This document shows positions 1 through 7,120 of a stretch of DNA of 64,000 nucleotides, in pieces. The position numbers and the translations under genes are program-made. Below the pieces are notes generated by a model. It had not been told where the DNA came from and searched no databases. It saw only the letters and a program-made list of their open reading frames with translations. Origin of the DNA: Phycisphaerales bacterium (lineage in GTDB: Bacteria; Planctomycetota; Phycisphaerae; Phycisphaerales; SM1A02); contig SIAR01000007.1 in assembly GCA_009691705.1 (NCBI GenBank), positions 17,516 through 81,515 on the forward strand. Reading direction: 5' to 3'. Each line of letters starts with the position of its first letter. Positions within the stretch are counted from its first letter, which is position 1.

Positions 1-2
1 CT

Positions 3-1205
3 CTCCACGCAATTTTAGGAGTTGATGCGAGTTTGAACGAGGTACAAGACATGGACATCCTGATGGAGCGCATCCTCGGTGATGCAAGGCGGCTTTTGGG
101 TTGCGACGCGGGTAGCGTGATGCTTCGCGAAGGCGACGAACTCGTGCTGAACTACGTGCAGAACGACACCATCGATGCCGCGCATCAACGCCAGCAGCGT
201 CGAGAGATTCAGAACGTGCGCATTCCAGTCAATGGCGGCAGCATCGCGGGCTACGCAGCGTTCACTGGACAGGCGATCGTGATCGACGATGCCTATCGAA
301 TTCCAAATGATCGCCCGTATCACTTCAATCGTTCGGTAGATGACGCAAGCGGATACCGCACCCACGCGATCCTGGCCTTGCCACTGCGGACATCGACCGG
401 CAAGAATGTGGGAGTGTTGCAGTTGTTGAATCCACTCGATAGGTCGGGAGTGGCGCGGACGGGCTTCACAACCGAAGAGGTCGAGACACTCAGTCACTTC
501 GGATCTGCCGCGGCAGTCGCCCTCGAACGGACCGCGCTCACCCGCTCGATTGTCTTGCGCATGATTAGCATGGCCGAGTTGCGCGATCCCAACGAGACGG
601 CGGCGCACGTCAAGCGCGTTGCCGACTATTCAGTGATTCTGTACGAGGCGTGGGCGCGTCGGTACGAAGTCGGGTTAGCAGAGATTCAACGACAGCGCGA
701 CATTCTGAAGTTCGCCGCGATGCTGCACGATGTTGGAAAGGTCGGGATTGCAGATTCGGTGCTCAAGAAACCTGGACGACTGACCGCCGAGGAGTACACG
801 ATCATGCAGCAACACTGCCGCATCGGTGCCGACCTCTTCAAAGGTCGCGAGTCGGTGCTCGACAACGCCTGTCTCGAGGTTGCGCTGCACCACCACCAAC
901 GCTGGGATGGTGCGGGGTATCCGGGGATCGTTGATGTCGGCGAAAAGCCTGCGAGTAGCGCTGCGGTGGGAGGCGAGCCCGCAGCGATGAAGGGGGATGC
1001 GATTCCTCTCTTCGCTCGAATTGTCGCCGTCGCCGATGTCTTTGACGCGTTGAGTTCGAAGCGACAGTACAAAGAGTCGTGGCCGGAAGAGCGGGTGATC
1101 ACAGAAATGCGCGTGAATGCGGGTAGGCAGTTCGATCCTGAATTGATCGAGATCTTGCTCGAGAACATGGTCCAGTTTCGCGCCGTGGCCGCCCGCTATG
1201 CCTAA
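3..1205 (+). CDS. GAF and HD-GYP domain protein, probable cyclic-di-GMP phosphodiesterase (5' end outside window)
   Basis: The reading frame is open from the window edge and the residues before the first in-frame TTG (33) already look like GAF sequence (ILGVDASLNEVQDMDILMER), so the true start lies upstream. A GAF domain occupies roughly the first 180 residues. An HD-GYP domain follows, with the metal-binding pair in LHDVGK about 242 residues from the edge and the downstream HHHQRWDGAGYPG signature. HD-GYP proteins hydrolyse cyclic-di-GMP. The GAF part probably senses a small ligand or protein partner, which cannot be told from sequence. An insertion rich in Ala and Gly follows the GYP signature. 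The next gene starts 27 bases downstream but is functionally unrelated. Confidence 0.88.
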   Translation, partial: LHAILGVDASLNEVQDMDILMERILGDARRLLGCDAGSVMLREGDELVLNYVQNDTIDAAHQRQQRREIQNVRIPVNGGSIAGYAAFTGQAIVIDDAYRIPNDRPYHFNRSVDDASGYRTHAILALPLRTSTGKNVGVLQLLNPLDRSGVARTGFTTEEVETLSHFGSAAAVALERTALTRSIVLRMISMAELRDPNETAAHVKRVADYSVILYEAWARRYEVGLAEIQRQRDILKFAAMLHDVGKVGIADSVLKKPGRLTAEEYTIMQQHCRIGADLFKGRESVLDNACLEVALHHHQRWDGAGYPGIVDVGEKPASSAAVGGEPAAMKGDAIPLFARIVAVADVFDALSSKRQYKESWPEERVITEMRVNAGRQFDPELIEILLENMVQFRAVAARYA

Positions 1206-1232
1206 GCGCCCCGTTCGATCGAGACTTCTACG

Positions 1233-2219
1233 ATGGCACCCATGATCGCTCTCTCAACTGCTTGGATCGCTGCCGCCATCGCGGGACAAGCGGTGCCAGT
1301 ACAGCCCCAAGTTCCAAGCGCTCCGCTCAAAGTCGTCGCTGCCAATCCAGTAGTCACCGACATCTTGCGCAGTGTTGGTGGTGGCGATATCGAACTGGTC
1401 GTGGTGGGAGCGGGGGGCGATCCCCACCACTACGAACCCACGCCAGCCGATGCAAAGCAGATTGCCAGTGCAGACTTGGTGGTGCAATTCGGGCTCGGTC
1501 TCGATCTTGCTCTGGCGAGATTGCACGCGTCAACCGAGTCGAAGGGGAGGCTTCTGGTCGTCGCGGATGGGCTGGGAACACAAACGAGTGGACACACGCA
1601 TGACCACGAGCATGATCATGCGGGTGAGATCCACGGTGGGCACGACGCGCCCGCCGCCAACAAGTCCGAGTCGAGCGGGGTCGATCCACACATCTGGCAT
1701 GATCCGACGAAGGTGCAGATTCTCAACGTCCGGTTGTGCGCGGCACTCGTTGCACTGCGTCCGCAACTCGCTGAAACGTTTGGTGCCAGAAGCCGCGCCC
1801 TCGACGCGCAACTCGCGCAACTCAACCAGTGGATCAAGGCGCAAGTGCAAGCGCTTGCCGCGGCGAAGCGCGTGATCGCCACGACCCACGATGGCCTTCG
1901 TTACTTCGCAGATCGCTACGGACTTCAAGTGATTGGCATCGAGATGATGAGCGGAAAAATTTCGCAGACCGATCCATCACCAAAGGAATTGCTAAAGATG
2001 GTGCAGGCGCTGCAGGCGGCCAAGTGCGCCGTGGTCTTTGGCGACTCGGCGCATCCATCACGGGTCGCGGCCACGGTCGCACGCGAAGCAAATGTTCGGC
2101 TGGTTGAAAGTCTGCGCCTCGACGGGCTCGCGCAACCTCCGGCAGTCGAAGCGGGTAAGGCGTATCTTGAAACGATGCGCGCGAACGTCAAGACCATCGT
2201 CGAGGCACTCAACGAGTGA
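1233..2219 (+). CDS. znuA: Zinc/manganese ABC transporter, periplasmic metal-binding protein (ZnuA-like)
   Basis: A 328-residue cluster A-I solute-binding protein. An N-terminal signal-like segment (residues 1-25) is followed by the family motif GDPHHYEPTP with metal-ligand histidines near 65-66. A His-rich acidic loop (HTHDHEHDHAGEIHGGHD, about 121-138) is typical of zinc-binding ZnuA proteins. Further ligand regions are DPHIWHDP (about 151-158) and TTHDGLRYFADRYG. It captures the metal in the periplasm and passes it to the permease. Its stop overlaps the GTG start of the ATPase by 4 bases (GTGA), so binding protein, ATPase and permease form one operon. The His-rich loop favours zinc over manganese but does not prove it. 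Confidence 0.9.
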   Translation: MAPMIALSTAWIAAAIAGQAVPVQPQVPSAPLKVVAANPVVTDILRSVGGGDIELVVVGAGGDPHHYEPTPADAKQIASADLVVQFGLGLDLALARLHASTESKGRLLVVADGLGTQTSGHTHDHEHDHAGEIHGGHDAPAANKSESSGVDPHIWHDPTKVQILNVRLCAALVALRPQLAETFGARSRALDAQLAQLNQWIKAQVQALAAAKRVIATTHDGLRYFADRYGLQVIGIEMMSGKISQTDPSPKELLKMVQALQAAKCAVVFGDSAHPSRVAATVAREANVRLVESLRLDGLAQPPAVEAGKAYLETMRANVKTIVEALNE

Positions 2220-2950
2220 AGTTGGAGTGGCTCGCATACGGCGGTCGCCACTTGCACGCGCCCGATCCAGCCGCGCCCGCGCTGCAGGTGCGCGATCTTG
2301 CGGTGGGGTATCCCGGAAGCGAAAAACCCGTGCTTTCTGGGGTAAATTTCACCCTACCCATTGGATCGCGCCTCGCCCTGGTGGGTGCCAATGGTTCGGG
2401 AAAGAGCACGCTATTGAAGACAATCGCAGGACTGCTTCCTTGCCGGTCGGGTGCGATTGCAGTCTTTGGGTTGAAGGTGCGGGCGTGCCATCACCGAACT
2501 TCGTACTTGCCGCAGCGCGAAGAGATAAGTTGGAACTTTCCAGTCACTGTCGAGCGATTTGTGCTCGGCGGTCGGTATGTGCACTGCGGATGGCTGACGA
2601 GTCCTGATGCCACTGACCACGCCGTCGTTGCCGAGACGCTCGACCAACTCGACATCACTTCTATTGCGAAGAACCCAATCGACCAACTCTCTGGTGGACA
2701 GCAACAGCGGGTAATGCTCGCGCGTGCCCTCGCCCAGGGTTCAGACTTGCTGCTGCTAGACGAACCACTCAACGCAGTCGATGGGGCGACGCGGTCGCTC
2801 GTGGGTGATGTGCTCGCGCGGCTGCAGCGCGAAGGGAAGTCAATGATCGTCTCGACGCACGATGTTGGAACACATGATCAGCCATTTGATCGAGTGCTGA
2901 CGCTCGAGCATGGTCGGGTGCGGGAGGTCAACAATGAGAGTGCTCGCTGA
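2216..2950 (+). CDS. znuC: Zinc/manganese ABC transporter, ATP-binding protein
   Basis: A 244-residue ABC ATPase starting at GTG inside the stop region of the binding-protein gene. Walker A is GANGSGKST, the signature is LSGGQQQRVMLARAL and Walker B is LLLLDEPLNAVD, followed by the H-loop STHD. It powers import through the permease encoded next. The N-terminus (about 25 residues before the conserved LQVRDLAVGYPG) is slightly longer than usual, so a later start is possible, but the GTGA coupling supports the one given. The gene overlaps the permease start by 17 bases. Confidence 0.9.
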   Translation: MKLEWLAYGGRHLHAPDPAAPALQVRDLAVGYPGSEKPVLSGVNFTLPIGSRLALVGANGSGKSTLLKTIAGLLPCRSGAIAVFGLKVRACHHRTSYLPQREEISWNFPVTVERFVLGGRYVHCGWLTSPDATDHAVVAETLDQLDITSIAKNPIDQLSGGQQQRVMLARALAQGSDLLLLDEPLNAVDGATRSLVGDVLARLQREGKSMIVSTHDVGTHDQPFDRVLTLEHGRVREVNNESAR

Positions 2951-3791
2951 ATCGACGGGCGCGCTCTGCGCCAACTTCATCATGGAACCCTGGGCGATGG
3001 GATTTATGCGCATGGGCCTCGGCGCAGCGCTCGTTGCGGGACTTTCGTGCGCGCTGCTCGGCGTGTACGTGGTCTATCGCCGGCTCGCATTCGCGGGTGA
3101 GGCGATGTCGCACACAACGCTGCCCGGGCTAGTCGTCGCCCAAATGCACGGATTCAGTCTGGCGGCTGGCGCGCTTGCAAGCAATGTCATCGCAGCAATC
3201 GGCATCAACATTCTCTCGTCGGGAATGGCGCGCCGCCGCGGAGTGCGCGAAGATGCCGCGATCGGCGTGGTCTTCACTGGAATGTTCGCGCTCGGCGTGA
3301 TTTTGATGAGTTTCGCGGGCAATCGGAGTGATTTTCTTCACCTGCTCTTTGGAAACATCCTTTCTGTCACGCGCGGAGATCTATGGTTCATGATCGGGGC
3401 GGGGTTCACAATCGTTGCAACGCTCTTGTTGCTGCATAAAGAACTCGAACTCAGTTCATACGACGCGCACTACGCAGACCTGATTGGGATCGGCTCTGGC
3501 CGGTTGCGACTCGTTATTCTCACACTCGTCGCTCTGGCAGTCGTTTCAGGAGTGCAAGTTGTCGGGGTGATTCTCACAAGCGCGTTACTGATTACTCCTG
3601 CGGCCACAGCCGCGCTGTTCGCCCGACGTCTGGTACCGATGCTGTTTCTCTCGGTCGCAATCTCGTGGAGTGCGATCATCACGGGGCTCTATCTCTCGTA
3701 CTACTGCTCGCTGCCACCCGGGGCAGCGATCGTCGCCCTCGCAAGTCTCATCTTTGTCGCCGCGTGGGTGTGGCGGCGCGTCTTCGGCTAA
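2934..3791 (+). CDS. znuB: Zinc/manganese ABC transporter, membrane permease
   Basis: A 285-residue hydrophobic ABC-3 family permease. Conserved features are the N-terminal EPWAMGFMRMGLGAALVAG segment, LLGVYVVYRRLAFAGEAMSH and LLFGNILSVTRGDL. Several further membrane spans follow, ending in a basic tail (WRRVFG). I chose the ATG at 2934 because a GGGAGG ribosome-binding site lies at about 2922-2927; it also overlaps the ATPase gene by 17 bases, suggesting translational coupling. Metal selectivity follows from the His-rich binding protein and is an inference. Confidence 0.88.
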   Translation: MRVLAESTGALCANFIMEPWAMGFMRMGLGAALVAGLSCALLGVYVVYRRLAFAGEAMSHTTLPGLVVAQMHGFSLAAGALASNVIAAIGINILSSGMARRRGVREDAAIGVVFTGMFALGVILMSFAGNRSDFLHLLFGNILSVTRGDLWFMIGAGFTIVATLLLLHKELELSSYDAHYADLIGIGSGRLRLVILTLVALAVVSGVQVVGVILTSALLITPAATAALFARRLVPMLFLSVAISWSAIITGLYLSYYCSLPPGAAIVALASLIFVAAWVWRRVFG

Positions 3792-3801
3792 ACCAATCTA
3801 C

Positions 3802-3842
3802 AAAAAAACAACCGCCGTCCTCGGGGAGACCAGGGACGGCGG
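3802..3842 (-). terminator. Rho-independent terminator for the PEP-CTERM-like gene cluster
   Basis: Read on the minus strand, a 9-bp GC-rich stem (CCGCCGTCC at 3834-3842 with GGACGGCGG at 3812-3820) with a 13-base loop is followed at once by a T-rich tract (complement of the A-run at 3802-3808). It lies 50 bases past the stop of the last gene of the cluster. There is no T-run on the plus strand, so it should mainly stop minus-strand transcription. Confidence 0.75.
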
Positions 3843-3892
3843 CCGATGCCAGGAAGAGCACAAGGCACTTCCCAACGCTTGTGAAAAGGGAA

Positions 3893-4579
3893 TTAGGCGC
3901 GGCGACGGCGAGCGGTGAGCCCTGCGAATCCGAGCAGCGCAAGCGCGCCAGGGGCTGGTACTCCAATCGTGTACTGCACGTTGCCCGAGAAGAGCGGGCT
4001 TGTCGTACCGAACGCTGCGTAGCCGACGTTGAGCTGACCCTTGTATATCGTCTCACCCGCAGCGAGACGAGCAATCTGCATGACCTTGATCTTCAGGGTC
4101 GTGCCCGCGAGGTTTTGTGAAGATGGGGTGCTGTCATACCAACCTGAGAGATTGACAATGCCGGTGTTGACCATGCTGCCGCCCACGTTGTGGCCGTATG
4201 GCTCGGTGAATCCGGGGTCGAGCGCAACTGGACCTGGGGCGCCGATCGCAACGAATGAGTCGGATGGGATGCCTGCGGCATTGTTCCATGTCTGTGACCA
4301 GGCGCCGGTTGCGCCGAAGACATCGGCGTAGCCGTCGCCGTCAGTGTCGATATTGCCAAAGGCGTTGTCGGTGTGAAGCGCGTTCATCGTTCCAGAGATG
4401 TTCATCGTGTCGAAGACATTCAAGAGGCGATCGTTTGAGACGGTGAAGTTTGCGAAGATCGAATAGACATTGCGTCCAGTCGCGGCGTGGAAGGCAGTCT
4501 CAATAGTCAAGCTAGTAAAGGTTGCCGAAGCGGTCGAAGTGATGAGCGCGGTGGCTCCCAGTAGTGTGAAAGTTTTCAT
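3893..4579 (-). CDS. Exported protein with C-terminal PEP-CTERM-like sorting tag (paralogue 4 of 4)
   Basis: A 228-residue protein of unknown function. A signal peptide (MKTFTLLGATALITSTASA) is followed by a family domain with the segment DNAFGNIDTDGDGYADVFG, whose DTDGDG stretch resembles a calcium-binding loop. The C-terminus VPAPGALALLGFAGLTARRRRA (split here as VPAPGALALLG then FAGLTARRRRA) is a short hydrophobic span with a Pro-rich lead and Arg cluster, as in PEP-CTERM exosortase substrates. The start at 4579 is preceded by AGGAG. A longer frame reaches 4813 but covers the end of the neighbouring paralogue. It is last of four tandem paralogues and is followed by a terminator. Confidence 0.8.
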   Translation of the reverse strand: MKTFTLLGATALITSTASATFTSLTIETAFHAATGRNVYSIFANFTVSNDRLLNVFDTMNISGTMNALHTDNAFGNIDTDGDGYADVFGATGAWSQTWNNAAGIPSDSFVAIGAPGPVALDPGFTEPYGHNVGGSMVNTGIVNLSGWYDSTPSSQNLAGTTLKIKVMQIARLAAGETIYKGQLNVGYAAFGTTSPLFSGNVQYTIGVPAPGALALLGFAGLTARRRRA

Positions 4580-4643
4580 TGAAATGAATCTCCTAAGAAT
4601 TGTGAAATTGTGAGTTGTGAGGTTGACAGAGTTGATGAGAGAA

Positions 4644-5288
4644 TTACTTACGACGGCGAGACGAGAGTCCAGCGAGTGAGAGCAGTGCAAGCGCGCCTGG
4701 AGCTGGAATCGTGAACGACCCACTTCCAAATTGCGCAGTTGTTGTGCCGAATGCGGCGTAGCCGACAGTGACGTTCGCGGTGTAAGCCGTCTCACCTGCA
4801 GCGAGACGAGCAATCTGCATGATCTTGATCTTCAGGGTCGCGCCCGCGAGGTTTTGTGATCCTGGGGTGCTGTCGTACCAACCCGATCCGTTGGCGATGC
4901 TGGCGCTGACGTATGGGCCGGTGAATCCAGGGTCGAGAGCCACTGGACCTGGTGTGCCGATCATGACGAATGAGTCAGATGGGATGCCAGCGGCAGTGTT
5001 CCACGTCTGTGACCAGGCGCCGGTTGCGCCGAAGACATCGGGGTAGCCGTCGCCATCAGTATCGACATCGCCGAAGGCGTTGTCGGTGTGCAGCGCGCTC
5101 ATCGTGCCCGAGACGTTTGTGAAGTCGAAGGCGTTGACGATGCGATCGTTTGAGGCGGTGAAGTTCGCGAAGATCGAATAGACGCTGCGGTTGCCGTTGG
5201 TGGCGCGTTCCCAGCTGACGTTGGTAAACGTCGCAGAGGCCGTCGAAGTGATGAGCGCGGTGGCTCCCAGTAGTAGATACGTTTTCAT
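4644..5288 (-). CDS. Exported protein with C-terminal PEP-CTERM-like sorting tag (paralogue 3 of 4)
   Basis: A 214-residue paralogue of the two genes flanking it. It has the signal peptide MKTYLLLGATALITSTASA, the family segment DNAFGDVDTDGDGYPDVFG, the motif WSQTWNTAAGIPSDSF, and the tag IPAPGALALLSLAGLSSRRRK. The RBS is AAGGAAGAG just upstream of the ATG. It is the shortest of the three close copies and lacks the insertion seen after the first strand in the upstream copy. Function is unknown. The family likely forms a beta-rich surface or extracellular domain anchored or processed through the tag, an inference from the tag alone. Confidence 0.8.
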   Translation of the reverse strand: MKTYLLLGATALITSTASATFTNVSWERATNGNRSVYSIFANFTASNDRIVNAFDFTNVSGTMSALHTDNAFGDVDTDGDGYPDVFGATGAWSQTWNTAAGIPSDSFVMIGTPGPVALDPGFTGPYVSASIANGSGWYDSTPGSQNLAGATLKIKIMQIARLAAGETAYTANVTVGYAAFGTTTAQFGSGSFTIPAPGALALLSLAGLSSRRRK

Positions 5289-5351
5289 TGATGCTCTTCC
5301 TTTTCAGATAGTGATGTGATGAAATGATGCGATGCGTGAGTCATAGGTTTG

Positions 5352-6050
5352 TTAGTTGCGGCGGCGGCGCGCGATGAGTCCTGCGAAGCCAAGCAGTGCG
5401 ATGGCGCCGGGAGCGGGAATCGTGAACTGACCGACCCCGAAGAGCGGGGTTGTCGTACCGAACGCTGCGTAGCCGACGTTGAACCGACCCGTGTAAGCCG
5501 TCTCACCCGCAGCGAGACGAGCAATCTGCAAGACCTTGATCTTCAGGGTCGTGCCCGCGAGGTTTTGTGAAGATGGGGTGCTGTCATGCCAACCTGAGCC
5601 GTTGGCGATGCCGGCGCTGAAGTATGGGTAGGTTAATCCGGGGTCGAGCGCAGCTGGACCAGGTGTGCCGATCACAACGAATGAGTCAGTTGTGGTGCCT
5701 GCGGCATTGCTCAACGTCGGTGACCAGGAGCCCGTCATGCCAAAGATGTCGGCGTAGCCGTCGCCGTCAGTGTCGATATCACCAAAGGCGTTGTCGTTGT
5801 GAAGCGCGTTCATCGTGCCCGAGACGTTCCAGTAGTCGAAGACACTCAAGATTCGATCGTTTGAGACGGTGAAGTTTGCGTAGATCGAATAGACGTTGCG
5901 AGGACCTGTCGTAGGTCCGTTCGGTGGGCAATCCAAAGTCGAAGGGGCGTAGACGACGTTTTGTACAACCGTAACACTCAAGTTGGTAAAGGCTGCCGAA
6001 GCGGTCGAAGTGATGAGCGCGGTGGCTCCCAGTAGCGCGAAGGTTTTCAT
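5352..6050 (-). CDS. Exported protein with C-terminal PEP-CTERM-like sorting tag (paralogue 2 of 4)
   Basis: A 232-residue paralogue with signal peptide MKTFALLGATALITSTASA. It carries an extra segment near residues 30-45 containing two prolines and a cysteine (TLDCPPNGPTTGPRN) that the neighbours lack. The domain continues with DNAFGDIDTDGDGYADIFG and ends in IPAPGAIALLGFAGLIARRRRN. The ATG at 6050 overlaps the stop of the upstream gene as ATGA, so the two are probably translationally coupled. The frame extends to 6278, but that part reads as a shadow of the upstream gene. Confidence 0.8.
   Translation of the reverse strand: MKTFALLGATALITSTASAAFTNLSVTVVQNVVYAPSTLDCPPNGPTTGPRNVYSIYANFTVSNDRILSVFDYWNVSGTMNALHNDNAFGDIDTDGDGYADIFGMTGSWSPTLSNAAGTTTDSFVVIGTPGPAALDPGLTYPYFSAGIANGSGWHDSTPSSQNLAGTTLKIKVLQIARLAAGETAYTGRFNVGYAAFGTTTPLFGVGQFTIPAPGAIALLGFAGLIARRRRN
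5358..5419. repeat. 62-bp exact repeat encoding the sorting tag, copy A
   Basis: Identical over 62 bases to 6077-6138. It encodes the PAPGAIALLGFAGLIARRRR tag of paralogue 2. The flanking coding sequence differs clearly, so identity is confined to the tag. Confidence 0.9.
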
Positions 6051-6739
6051 AGCCGCGAGCCTCGGGAAGATTGTGAGCGGCGGCGGCGCGCGATGAGTCC
6101 TGCGAAGCCAAGCAGTGCGATGGCGCCGGGAGCGGGAACGGTGAACTGTTGATTCCAGGTGAACATCGGACTCGATGCGCCTGACAATTTCCAGCCGATG
6201 CTGGCCGTCGCGGTGTAACCACCCGCTGTGCCTGGATTCAGACTCTCGCCCGCAATCTGCATGATCATGATGCGCCACTGGCCGTTCACAAAGTGACCGC
6301 TGTCGGCACGAATATCAACCCCTGGATTGTTCGTAAACCAGCCAGCATCGTGGGGAATTGCACCAACGGTGCCAGCACCGATCCCCCAGTTCGGATCGAG
6401 CGAAGTGCCCATCGCCATCGTGTCAAGGCGACCGGTGATCGTCACAAACGAATCGTTGAAGTAATCGGGGTCAGAGATGGCAATGGGTTGCCACGTTCCA
6501 CCGCCAGTGTCGTGGTGTTGGACGCCAGCCATCGATCCTCCCGTGATGCGGTGATCGAAGATGTTGAGCAAGACATCGCTGGCATTGTTGCTCGTCGCAT
6601 AGACGCGCCAAATGTGTCGGCCGCCCATCGTGCCGTAGTACGAACTTGTTATTCCAGTGAATGAGGCGCTGGCCGTTGCGGCAGTGAAACCCGCTGCAGT
6701 CGCAGCGATTCCAAGAAGTCGGTTGGATGTGAAGTTCAT
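6047..6739 (-). CDS. Exported protein with PEP-CTERM-like tag, divergent first gene of the tandem cluster (paralogue 1 of 4)
   Basis: A 230-residue protein starting MNFTSNRLLGIAATAAG with a signal peptide ending near TASA. It is more distant from the other three: it lacks the DTDGDG loop but keeps the general pattern (strand with RHIWRVYA, then NNASDVLLNIFDH, a DSFVTI strand, and MIMQIAGESLNPGTAGGYTATASIG split over the last third). The sorting tag VPAPGAIALLGFAGLIARRRR is followed by nine further residues (SQSSRGSRL), unusual because such tags normally end at the Arg cluster. The RBS is AAAGGGA. It is probably first gene of the minus-strand operon. Confidence 0.75.
   Translation of the reverse strand: MNFTSNRLLGIAATAAGFTAATASASFTGITSSYYGTMGGRHIWRVYATSNNASDVLLNIFDHRITGGSMAGVQHHDTGGGTWQPIAISDPDYFNDSFVTITGRLDTMAMGTSLDPNWGIGAGTVGAIPHDAGWFTNNPGVDIRADSGHFVNGQWRIMIMQIAGESLNPGTAGGYTATASIGWKLSGASSPMFTWNQQFTVPAPGAIALLGFAGLIARRRRSQSSRGSRL
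6077..6138. repeat. 62-bp exact repeat encoding the sorting tag, copy B
   Basis: Second copy of the repeat at 5358-5419, at the 3' end of the divergent paralogue 1. The match ends abruptly on both sides, which suggests recent copying or gene conversion of the tag. Confidence 0.9.
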
Positions 6740-7120
6740 CTTGTCCCTTTCTCTTTCGAAAAGGACTTGAGCAGTTCTGGCCGAGAGATAACTCAGAGGC
6801 GCAAGTCTTTCACTCGCCCTTCGAAGCTCTCGGACAGAATTCTCGTACCCTTTTCTTTCAGCCCTAACTCAACTCGATTCGGAACCACTCCGATCGTGTT
6901 GCGCTTTCAGATTGCATCCAAAACCGATCAATGCAAATCGGTTGCACAAAAATTAAAAAAGTTCGTCAGCAGCGACTGCTGGCTAGCGGTTGCGAATGCC
7001 GCAAAAACACGCTGAAATCGATGATTTGTGTGCACTCAGGAACTGGCCGAGGCGCGAAAAACTTTTTTTTAGAGGAACCGCTAGGTGCCGTGCTTCGAAG
7101 CCGCACGGCGCAGTTTCGAC
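6740..7120. other. Non-coding stretch between the PEP-CTERM-like cluster and the arylsulfotransferase-like gene
   Basis: About 380 bases without a convincing gene. It should hold the promoter for the minus-strand cluster starting at 6739. It contains an inverted repeat AACCGAT/ATCGGTT (6922-6928 and 6937-6943, 8-base spacer) that could be an operator or a weak hairpin. There are also A/T-rich tracts near 6950-6962 and 7059-7072, and a strong GCCGTGC/GCACGGC hairpin (about 7091-7113) just past the stop of the next gene. The hairpin has no adjoining T-run on the minus strand, so it is only a possible terminator. An 82-codon plus-strand frame at 6767-7015 shows no coding character. Confidence 0.5.

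Noticed and set aside
4..1205. TTG at 33 as the start of the GAF/HD-GYP protein
   Set aside because: The frame is open to the window edge and the residues before the TTG already match GAF-type sequence, so the gene begins outside the window.
6767..7015. An 82-codon plus-strand frame in the 6740-7120 gap
   Set aside because: Ser/Thr/Lys-rich with no ribosome-binding site or domain, and it overlaps the presumed promoter of the minus-strand cluster.
7091..7113. Strong GC hairpin near the arylsulfotransferase-like gene as a terminator
   Set aside because: There is no T-run right after the stem on the minus strand, so Rho-independent termination is not supported; the hairpin may matter in another way.
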